Source of the DNA: Norana najaformis
Taxonomy: Eukaryota > Annelida > Clitellata > Crassiclitellata > Hormogastridae
DNA length: 64,000 nt
Assembly: GCA_964023275.1 (NCBI GenBank)
Contig: OZ029913.1
Coordinates: 53,274,144-53,338,143 of the forward strand
Reading direction: 5' to 3'
Shown: positions 50,493 through 64,000 of the stretch, one piece after another
Layout of the letters: each line of letters begins with the position of its first letter
Position numbering within the stretch: the first letter of the stretch is position 1
Translations under genes and position numbers: made by a program
The notes under the pieces: model-generated
Database searches by the model: none
Seen by the model: the letters and a program-made list of their open reading frames with translations, nothing else
Told to the model about the DNA's origin: nothing

Positions 50493-51340
50493 AAACAGAT
50501 CTAAATAGGTGTGATTTAAGACAGGACGAAAAGGTTTCTTGAGCTGAATAGCGGTGGCAAAACAGTACGTAGGCCTATTTTTAGTAGAAGACTTTTCCAT
50601 AAGGACGGTCCAACGTGGGAGAAAGTGCGTGGTGTCCGCATCGTCTTGCAAGAGTGCGGGACCTAAAGTGTCATCTTAGACTTCTAAAACAGGCCTAATG
50701 TAAACCATTCTATGACTAACAAGATGTAACAGAGCACTCGCTTGCGCATATTTCCAAATTAACAGATTGTGGGTTGTTTATTTTGTCAGAGACTAAGTCT
50801 GGGACGCAAAGTAGCAAAAGAAAAACATTTCACAGACAAATTTAATGTCGAGAGGAAGAAGAGAAATTTAATTTACACTGTGGGTCAAATGCTTTTGCGA
50901 TGCGTTAAGTAGTTCATGTGATAGCAAAAATGGCAACCTTTAACAAAAGCGTTTACAATGGATGGAAAGAAAAAATAACTTCATGCAAAAGACGCAGTCT
51001 TTATTGATTCTACTTTTCTTATTTATTCTATTATTTATTCTATTATTTATTCTATTATTTATTATTTATTTATTTATCGCGAAGAAAAGTTTTAACATGC
51101 TTTAACTGCGCACGCGAATAATCTGACGCCATGTCAGATTATTATTCGCGCGCACAGTTAACAGACTTATCTTATCTGAAATTGTTCTTATTTTGCAGGG
51201 TACCAGCGTCGCTCTTTGATGCATCCGAAAGCCAAAGATAGGATAGATGTACATGTATGCAGAAGCAGCAGCAAATACTGCACTCGATCAGCGGACACTG
51301 GCTCTTGCTGTGCCTCGCATCTGAACACTTGGGCATTCTC
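50493..51340. other. Intergenic stretch with (TTTAT)n
   Basis: TTATTTATTCTATTATTTAT-type repeat at about 51012-51078, followed by an inverted repeat around 51108-51160 (GCACGCGAATAATCTGACGC / GTCAGATTATTATTCGCGCG). No gene recognised. Confidence 0.55.
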
Positions 51341-51344
51341 GGTG

Positions 51345-51590
51345 GCTCGTTTAAAGCTTTAGAGTTTACTGCCCAGTTCTGTGCGTTCTATCAGTGCACC
51401 AGCGTTATTCGAGTCTAAACTTAAGACTCATCGTTTCAACCGCTTATCCACCGTACGCAGCCTGACTTCTGGTTTCTCCGACCCTATCGCGTTTCGACCA
51501 AGCTACTCCCGTGGATCACTATTGTTAATTGCGGCTGAATTAGTATATTGGCGCTACGTAAATCATTAGATTAGATATGTATGTCAACTG
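51345..51590 (+). mobile_element. LINE 3' end, family B
   Basis: The frame SAPALFESKLKTHRFN is the CR1/L2-like ORF2 end. It closes with GGCGCTACGTAAATCATTAG + ATTAGATA, the family-B tail. Confidence 0.78.
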
Positions 51591-51654
51591 TAGTAGGCCT
51601 ACTAGTCTAGCCTCTAATAGACTTCTTTACCATTTATAGTTTACTAGGTCTGCT

Positions 51655-51917
51655 ACATTGGTTAAAGTGTACGTCAAGGCGCCTCTGAGCGTGAGGATGT
51701 CGGTTTGCGCTTCGGTCGTGGCTTATTTAAGAGATTTGAATCTCGGGCTTGCACGGTCAGTACACGGGGACCTTAAAAGGCATGGCAAACGTTCAAACGG
51801 GCAACGATGGTGAAGGCTGTCACCCGATTAATTAATTGAAAAGTGAGCAGGGTCGAAGTCATACGGTCGCTATACAAAACCGTGTACATTCAGATTTACA
51901 TTTGTACATTTACTAAG
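51655..51917 (+). mobile_element. SINE-1, full length, sense copy
   Basis: The head TTGGTTAAAGTGTACGTCAA ... GGTTTGCGCTTCGGTC resembles a tRNA with A box (TGGTTAAAGTG) and decayed B box. The body follows (GAGATTTGAATCTCGGGCTT, ACGTTCAAACGGGCAACGAT, GAGCAGGGTCGAAGTCATAC, GGTCGCTATACAAAACCGTG) and a TTTACATTTGTACATTTAC tail. This gives the SINE-1 orientation and boundaries. Confidence 0.82.
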
Positions 51918-52570
51918 ACGTTTGGCGTTTGTCTGTGAGGCTACTCGCAAGGCAGTGTAGCCCTCGCAGCCTCCAATTAGATTGTCGACAACTGCTGTAA
52001 TAATAATTAGCAACTTCTAATGCGCCAGTGTCTAATCCACAAGGCATCAACCGATGGCTGTAGCTTAATGTTTACTTTGCTTTAATAAATAGGCCTAAAA
52101 TCTACTTGTAAACCTCCGATTAGACAGTCCGGTTCGCCTGCCTCGTGAGAATGCATTAATGCATGGTAAGCAGCAATGAGGAATGCGTGAATGGATCATG
52201 CAGAACACGAGGCCTAAGACCTACAGGTGCATGTAATACCATCCATGCATTCGCCTACGATTCTTCGCTCAGTCGATGGACATATGGTGTGTTAACAAAT
52301 GCAGTACCTACTTATTTGCATGTTCGGGACAATCGTGTGTGTCTGGAATCCATCAGAACAGATTGCGGGTTTAACTGTTGTAATCTGCTGGAGTTGAATT
52401 CTTCGGAAAAAGAAGAAAGCATCCGACTTTTCTACTCGAGCAATTTGTTATCGACCAGATAACGACTGTTTGATGTGTCCATGCATATGTTGTGCATATG
52501 TCTTTGTGGTTAGGCACACATATTATGTATAGGCTAATAGCAATACCCTAAGAAATCTTAATGTAGGCAT
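51918..52570. other. Intergenic; 99-codon open frame of unknown meaning
   Basis: An open frame at 52163-52462 (+) has six cysteines but no recognisable signal or domain. Chance is likely. Confidence 0.3.
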
Positions 52571-52574
52571 ATGT

Positions 52575-52830
52575 ATAATTGCAATCGTAATCATAAACTT
52601 GAGATTTTTACTGCGGAAAGGAGGAATCAGGATAGAATTTGTGGAAAAGGAGTGTCTTCAGTTTTCGGGAAAGAACCGCGCAGAGATTGCAAGGAGTGAA
52701 GTGTTGGTGAGTTCGTAGGATGGGTCAGATAATTGTCGTAATTCTGATCGGAGTTTTTCCAGAATGAAACAGTCATTGGTTGCAGAAATGCGATTTCGGA
52801 ACTTCTATTGTACAGAGAGTTCATCTATAA
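52575..52830 (-). mobile_element. LINE C-terminal/3' fragment, family A
   Basis: CAATCGTAATCATAAACTTG (3' end) then AGGAGTGTCTTCAGTTTTCG and GAAGTGTTGGTGAGTTCGTA, the reverse complement of the ORF2 tail seen at 19.8 kb. Much of the 3' UTR is deleted. Confidence 0.72.
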
Positions 52831-53174
52831 TTAGTCTATGCACTAATTTAGGTACATTTACACTGTAATTTTTCTCTTAAAGCTAGACCAATGCTTCTTA
52901 ATTACACAAATTAGATCTGGTGCTCGTATAGGGGCCTTTTTGGTCTAACATCTCGAACTTAATTTTAATAAAATATTCCAGATATATTGATTTGAGAAAA
53001 CATTACAGCAAAGACCTGAGTGTTCGTTGTGCTACTGCGAGGTTTGTGTCTATGAAACAAGTTGTCTACAAAATGGAAAAGCTGCCACCTACATTAAAAC
53101 TTAGGTTGTATCAAATAATCATGCCAAATTAAAATCCATTTTCTGAAGAATAAGAAGAACGTAAGGTCAAGTCA

Positions 53175-53250
53175 TCTGGAATAGGCCTACGCCACAAGAA
53201 AACTCTAAATGCAGAGCTAGGCCTACGCCAGAAGAAAACTCTAAATGCAG
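53175..53250. repeat. 35-bp tandem duplication containing TAGGCCTA
   Basis: AGGCCTACGCCACAAGAAAA ... CTCTAAATGCAGAG is repeated twice head to tail with one substitution. Confidence 0.85.
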
Positions 53251-53605
53251 AGTACGCATAAGGCCGCCTTTTAAAACAGCATAATGGTCACTCTTGGCTA
53301 TCAAAATAAAACTTTCGCTTATTTCAATGCTATTAGAACAGGCCTATGTTGATGTCGGCACACGTTGCTTTAAACAGCATAGGCCTATATTGCGGTGCTG
53401 TAAAAGTTACTAAACATGTGAAGTAGTCTTTAATTTTTGCAGCACAGTTCTGATGATATTCGGATTAGGCACATAAGTCTTATAACGGTTCTTTGCATAC
53501 AGGCTAAACTCGCTCTGCGTCCAGCCTAGATGATGCCCTCTAACCACCTGCTGGTCAGCTACAACCAAAGAAGCGTGCCACAGTAGCAGTGACGGCACGA
53601 TGAAC

Positions 53606-53808
53606 GAGATGGTAGCTGGGTCCGAAGGTCATCTACATCATCACCGGAAGCCTCGGTCTTGTCACAACCTGATCGCCGTCGTCGTCATCCTCAGCAGCAG
53701 AAAGATGGGTTACAATGCGACCAACATCTTCATCACCAACCATGGTTTCATTGATTGGCTTGCTTTCTGGGGTCTCATATCTCTCGGCGTCCAGATGTAG
53801 GCTTACAA
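53606..53808 (+). pseudogene. Class-A GPCR-like fragment (TM1-TM2), frameshifted
   Basis: One frame (53628-53673) reads VIYIITGSLGLVT. After a one-base shift the next frame continues NLIAVVVILSSRKMGYNATN + IFITN...DWLAFWGLISLG to a stop TAG at 53798-53800. Together this is the usual rhodopsin-family TM1 (IITGSLGLVxN), intracellular loop 1 (SSRKM) and TM2 arrangement. The frameshift, early stop and lack of neighbouring GPCR exons point to a pseudogene or decayed retro-copy. A sequencing error in a true exon cannot be excluded. I do not assign a ligand class. Confidence 0.55.
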
Positions 53809-54054
53809 CTGATGCAGAATCGTCTTCATCTGAAAAGATTCCTAATTTTAATAATACTATAGGCCTATAGTTACGTTAATTTTTCTATCAGTGAGACAGA
53901 TATCCTCAACGTTTTAAACCGTGGAAAACAAGAAAGAATTTTACAATTGCATTCTTGACGTGAACGTTTCCAAACCGTGACAACCACAGTCACTTGACCC
54001 ATAGCTGGTCCACCCTGTGCCTCTAGTGGCATCTGTTGGCCGGCCAAAGTTGGC

Positions 54055-54420
54055 CCAATCGTAATCGTAATGTCGAGATTTCTATATCGCCTAACTAAAG
54101 CCACGTCAAGCGGACCCGCTTATTCACAGGCGCTCAGAGAACCAAATCGATAGGCAAAAGGGGTTCGGTTCCAGGTCAAGATCCAAAAGTCAGGCAGAAA
54201 AACAGCGTGGCGGCTACGATGGGTGATGTTTGGGATTGGAGCGGAAAGAGAGATAAAAAGAGCCAGGATAGGATCTGTGAAAGAGGAATGTCTTCAGTTT
54301 TAGTGAAAGGCCAATGCTGAACTTGCAAACGGTGGAGCATAGGCCTATAGGTGAGTTTGTATGATGGGTCAGGTAACTGTCGCAATTCTTGGGGGAGTTT
54401 ATTCTAGAGTGGAGGGTCAG
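54055..54420 (-). mobile_element. LINE 3' end, family A
   Basis: AATCGTAATCGTAATGTCGA, CACAGGCGCTCAGAGAACCA, AATCGATAGGCAAAAGGGGT and GTGATGTTTGGGATTGGAG on the plus strand match the family-A 3' UTR and tail. Confidence 0.78.
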
Positions 54421-54641
54421 CTATGGCATTGGCCCAATTGACGCAGATGACTGGGACATACTTGGGAAGCCTAAGACGCTGTTCATAGCAGTAAGGCAAT
54501 GCCGAATTGAGCACAGGTTAAACGTGGAGAGGTTGGTCTTCGGCCTCGGTCACATCAGTTTTGGAGTGGCTCGTTATTTTAAAGATTTTGGACAGCAGTG
54601 ACCATAGTAGGCCCTATATGTTCGGCTTTATATGTTATGCA

Positions 54642-54705
54642 GAAAATCGTAATCGTAAACTCGAAATTTCTTAAAAGCTAAGTGCAGGGCATCAGCTTAG
54701 ACACG
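54642..54705 (-). mobile_element. LINE 3' terminal stub, family A
   Basis: AAAATCGTAATCGTAAACTC then GAAATTTCTTAAAAGCTAAG; only about 60 bases of the family-A end. Confidence 0.6.
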
Positions 54706-55320
54706 AACGCTGCGTCAAGTCCGTGTTGTTGTCCAAAGACACCATGTCCAGATAACTGATGTATAAAATCTGCCCAGGTCTTCATGTGTTTTCCTTAATT
54801 CTTTGGGTTATTTATAATGAAGACTCCTATCCTGAATATTGTGGAACATATAGGATCTTGTTAAGATTCGTGGTTTTTGCGAGTAAGCATTGAGGACGTC
54901 ACAAGCAGTACCCTTCGCCAAAGCACATGTAATATATATTGGAACAGATTCAACACCGCATCTAAACGCGTATACTGCTAAGCACCACTTAGCAGCTATT
55001 AGAAGATACTTTTACCAACTAATACAAATATATATTTAGGTTAAAAAGTTTTTTGATAAATATTGGCATTGTGATGCAGTTACAAATGTCAAAGTATTAT
55101 TTTTAAACAACTCTTGTCCAGAATGTTGTGAGTCGCCTGGTGGCGCCCTTGTGACTTTCATATTGCATCATCAAGTGTAGAATCTGTCCGCCCTATGTAG
55201 CCAAAGCAGCGCAGTGGAGGAGGGTCTACAAGGTTTTGTGGCAATTAACAGTACATTTAACTGTTCACTGCTGAAACAACTTTTATGTTCATCAGTCTAG
55301 CACTGAGCCAATAATTTCTT
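54706..55320. other. Intergenic, no recognised feature
   Basis: AT-rich sequence upstream of the JNK gene; nothing recognised. Confidence 0.45.
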
Positions 55321-55477
55321 GGGAGGATTTTTCTGCGTTGTGTTAGCTCTGTTTTTTTCTGCCCGTATTTTCAACGCTTCGCTCTGTTAGCGGATTTTGC
55401 CGAGGCACAGCGTATCGCCCTAAGCTGACCAGCATCCGTCCTCCCCTCCCATGAACTCGGCATCGCTCGTAAAAGAG
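55321..55477 (+). other. Possible 5' non-coding exon/promoter area of JNK
   Basis: A CpG-richer stretch (CGTATTTTCAACGCTTCGC ... CATCGCTCGTAAAAGAG) ends in a consensus donor GAG|gtatgt at 55478. JNK coding exon 1 is preceded by an acceptor at 57319, so an upstream non-coding exon is required and this is the best-looking candidate. It would add a nine-codon upstream ATG frame. Unproven. Confidence 0.25.
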
Positions 55478-56075
55478 GTATGTTTATATGGTAAGCGTTG
55501 GGATGTCTTCGTATCAGCTGTGTTTAGCCAAACGGCCAAGATCCGACAGCGGCAGCTTAATTTATTGCTGAGTTTTTCTTTAGATTTTTCCTTGCAGTCT
55601 TTCTGTTTTGTAGTTTGATAAGTCTTGTTGAAGAAGCTAAGCTCGAGAGGCTGTCATGGGTATTAATTGTTGGCGTGTTTGGTTGGGTGGCCATTTCTCT
55701 CCCTCACTGTCTGATCTTCCCACTGACTGTGCAGTCGATGTATACATCGTGTGTTCGCTGGGGTGCTGGTAGAACAGAATTCTTTAAATACTTGGTAGTC
55801 TTGGCATGGATATGAAATCCAGACTTCTGCATTGACAGTCCAACATGCTAACCACACACGTGTAGTCATGTAGACTTTAATGAAAATCCACCTGAAATAA
55901 ACAGTAATTTAAAAAACCAGGTCAAGTATGGCAAAGTCAGGTATGAAAATCATCTTTTTTACCGACCCCCTCAGCAATATTAGTGCTCAATGTGGCAGTG
56001 CCTCAAGTGTTGTCTTCTGGCTGGTAGATTTTCTCTGATTGTATTGTAATATAATTCACAGATATTTATCACTGC
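55478..56075. other. Presumed JNK 5' intron, no recognised feature
   Basis: Open frames at 55615-55869 on both strands have no family similarity. Confidence 0.4.
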
Positions 56076-56079
56076 AAAT

Positions 56080-56765
56080 GTGTGTCAGGGCAACCAGCAA
56101 TTCACAGGCACTTACTCAAACCAAATCCTCAATATTTAGCCAGGATTAGGTCAGTTTTGAAGCCTGATCGAAATTGGAGAGGTGAAACCTAGACAACCAC
56201 CAAAATGCTAAGGAGGGAAGTGTTTATGTCACAGATGTTGGAAGGATGGTGGGAAAAGGAATCTACATAAGAGAGTTTGAAGAGTTCATATGAGTTTTGA
56301 ATGTGAAGGAGGGAAAATTATTGGAGGCCTATTGGGAGTTTGTTCCAAAGAGTTGCTGCAGCATAGTGTAAAGAACAGTTACAGAATTTGAGAGAGGATT
56401 TGATTGGAGGATGAGAATCTGAAAGGCATGAGGAAGAGTGACTAAATTGGAGTAATTTGATGTTGAGTAGCTCACAAACATAAGGTTGAGAATTTTGAAA
56501 AGTATTGTGATAGGTAAATGATTTGCTGAGGGACTTTAAGCCAATGAAGAGATTTGAGAACAGGGATCATGTGATGATGTTTATAGGGTTTAGGTTAAAG
56601 CATGTGACAAAGCATTCTGCTTTAATTGGAAATGCATTAACAAGTCAGTATTATAGAAAACAAAGTTAGAGTAGCCAAGTTCAGAATTTATGAGCAGTTG
56701 AGGTGGCAGTTTTATAATTATGCCAGGGGGACAAATTTAAACAGGTTATGAATATACATGAGCCA
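56080..56765 (-). mobile_element. CR1/L2-like LINE C-terminus, family A, decayed
   Basis: The plus strand ATTGGAGGATGAGAATCTGA, AGCCAATGAAGAGATTTGAG + AACAGGGATCATGTGATGAT and AATGCATTAACAAGTCAGTA follow, at lower identity, the reverse complement of the LINE at 19565-20500. Confidence 0.7.
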
Positions 56766-57333
56766 GATGCGAGCTTTCTAGGTTAGACACATGTTGTGGA
56801 AATTTTCTATAACTGTTTAAGTCATATTGCTAAAGCCTGGATATTTTATGTTAATTCACAAGTTTGTTTTATCATTTTAAAGTGATTAAACTTTAGGAAC
56901 ATTATGAAGTGGAAGATTTTTTAATTTTGGAAGTTTTAAATCTGTTGCTTATTTTTTCTGCCACACTTAATGTGCACTACCTGTACATATCGCCAGGGCA
57001 TTCAACTGTTATGAGTGAACCATAGCCATTCAGTGACTTGTGCATTGTATAGCATCCAAAAAATCTGCCTATAACCTGCTGGCATACTGTTTCAACCTCC
57101 TACCTTCTTGTCCAAATTCTCTTTAGAAAAACTGAGGTAACAGTCCTGTGACCTTCAATAATTGAGTTTTATCTTTTAAAATTAAGCTGTTTTTGAACTC
57201 TGTTGATTGGTCGTTTAACCTAACTGCAAATGCAGTTGAGTTAATATAATTTTCAATTGTTCGTCCGCACTGGAATTTCTTTGCAAAGTTTATTACAGAG
57301 TGTATTTCTTTTGTTTTAGTTATGACATTCTAG

Positions 57334-62755
<5,422 letters not shown>

Positions 62756-62879
62756 AAAACTGTTTGGTTTCTTTACATTATGCATATGTTTATTGGACAT
62801 TTATATAGCACTTCTTAAATGTGCTAATAATACTAGTGGTATTCAGTGCTTTAATGACATCTAATGGATACCTGGGTGG

Positions 62880-64000
62880 GTCATTTGGTACATGTAATGT
62901 AATGTAATTACGACAATTTATGCAGCATCATCAGTAGCGAGCTACTTCTGGGGTGCTTTACAATTCCAATTGTCAGAGACAAATACTAAGAGTTTTATAA
63001 TTGACAGAATTTCAATTGTTTCTTGAAAGTGAACACTTTTGACCTCCCAAATAGTTGCTTGAAGTCTGTTCTGTGCATGCCGCGCAGCGACCCAAAAAGC
63101 CTGATCTCTCATTGTGGTATTAGTTGCTGGTGCCAAGACATTGGGAGACTCTTACGATTGTAGCTGTAGTCAATTAGGGTTGTCAGATAGTGGCTTGATG
63201 TCGTCTTTGAGGTAACATGTTGCACAGTTATGCAGACATGTTTACTAGAAGGCAAGTTTGAATTGATGCACTTGCCGATCCTAAGCCACTGAAGCTGGTC
63301 TTTTAGTATGGGTGTGGCATGGTCAAACTTTTTATTTGAACAACCAGACAACCAGTGACGTTGACGACTGCCTGAAGACCAATGATATTGCACTGTGGCA
63401 AGCCAGCAGAGGGGACGTTGCAGTAATTGATTTGACTCAGGATCAAACTTTGTGCAGTTTGGCAGGTCACATCTTTGGTGACAGCCCGGGAGACAAACCT
63501 CAGCTGTCTCAGGCTTGTGCAGCTGGTTCTCTCAAGTCCTGTAACATGTGACATCATTGAGAGATCTCTGTCAAGGAAAAACTGATTTAAAAAACCGCTT
63601 TCTTTGACTGAATAGCATCTGCATGAATGACAAAAGCCCTGCGATCTAATTTTTCCGCCCTACTTGAGGACAGGCACCAGAGCAGTTCTGACTTTGAAGA
63701 ATTGAGCTGCGGTTGATTGCATTTATCCAGTCAGCAATGTTACTAATGCAGCTGATTGAGACGTTCTGCAGATGTTGGACATCAATGAAATTAAGATGAC
63801 AGAAGCCATAGATTTGCAAATAATCAGCATAAAGATGACCATGGAGATCATGTTTTGACATTATAGCCGAGATGTTGATATTTTAAAAGAGGGGAAGAAT
63901 GGAGCCCAGGACTGACCCTTGAGGAATGCCACAGGTAAGAATGCCACATGGTCGCTGTAGAAGAGGAGCCTACATGGTGGATGCGTTGCTGTCTGCCAGT
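62880..64000 (-). mobile_element. CR1-like LINE, C-terminal ORF2 and 3' end, continues past the window
   Basis: The - strand pieces read HLYADYLQIYG (RT 'YADD'-type motif, here YADY), LRQLRFVSRAVTKD, INYCNVPSAGLPQCNIIGLQ and then RDQAFWVAARHAQNRL. This is the order of a CR1-like element with frameshifts and stops. The 3' end at about 62885-62910 carries a (TAATG)n tail. It occupies the JNK intron after exon 4. Confidence 0.85.

Noticed and set aside
55615-55869. Open frames of 66-68 codons on both strands
   Set aside because: No recognisable motif, no splice support; within the presumed JNK 5' intron.

Overview
Organism and overall character. This is a piece of a metazoan nuclear genome. The genes are split by introns with ordinary GT/AG borders, the proteins are animal families (a diaphanous-type FHOD formin, a claudin-superfamily protein, a C2H2 zinc-finger protein, a secreted Frizzled-related protein, and c-Jun N-terminal kinase), and the space between exons is full of LINE and SINE remnants, non-autonomous repeats and micro/minisatellites. 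An SFRP1/2/5-type gene together with the JNK sequence suggests a non-insect invertebrate (lophotrochozoan such as a mollusc, or an invertebrate deuterostome). I cannot name the species from the sequence.

Layout. (1) About 0.4-13.6 kb, + strand: the 3' two thirds of an FHOD-type formin, 16 exons whose phases all fit, running from armadillo/FH3 repeats through proline-rich FH1 and all of FH2 into a basic C-terminus. A terminal exon at 15424-15509 is possible. (2) 17.2-18.4 kb, - strand: a complete three-coding-exon, four-pass claudin/PMP22-superfamily protein (207 aa). (3) 19.5-25 kb: repeats, namely a CR1/L2-like LINE, a cluster of tRNA-derived SINE copies and a LINE endonuclease fragment. (4) 25.06-26.25 kb, + strand: a ten-finger C2H2 zinc-finger protein. 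(5) 28.1-45.9 kb, - strand: an SFRP1/2/5-like gene of three coding exons (CRD / short linker / NTR) spread over 17.8 kb. Its introns of 3.9 and 12.5 kb hold most of the satellite DNA. (6) 46-57 kb: gene-poor DNA with polypurine tracts, decayed satellite, LINE ends, a frameshifted GPCR-like fragment and a striking cluster of the palindrome TAGGCCTA. (7) 57.3-61.9 kb, + strand: the first four coding exons of a JNK gene, ending inside the catalytic-loop motif. The rest lies beyond the right edge, and a LINE on the - strand fills the last kilobase.

How the genes relate. They are unrelated by pathway except loosely: SFRP acts outside the cell on Wnt ligands, and JNK and formins act in planar-polarity and cytoskeletal signalling. 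Nothing here suggests an operon. FHOD and the claudin-like gene converge tail to tail, as do the zinc-finger gene and SFRP. No CRISPR array or rRNA gene was seen, and no intact tRNA gene (only tRNA-like SINE heads).

Limits. Exon borders were placed by eye from splice consensus, reading-frame continuity and remembered family conservation. No alignment or RNA evidence was available. LINE clade names are tentative.
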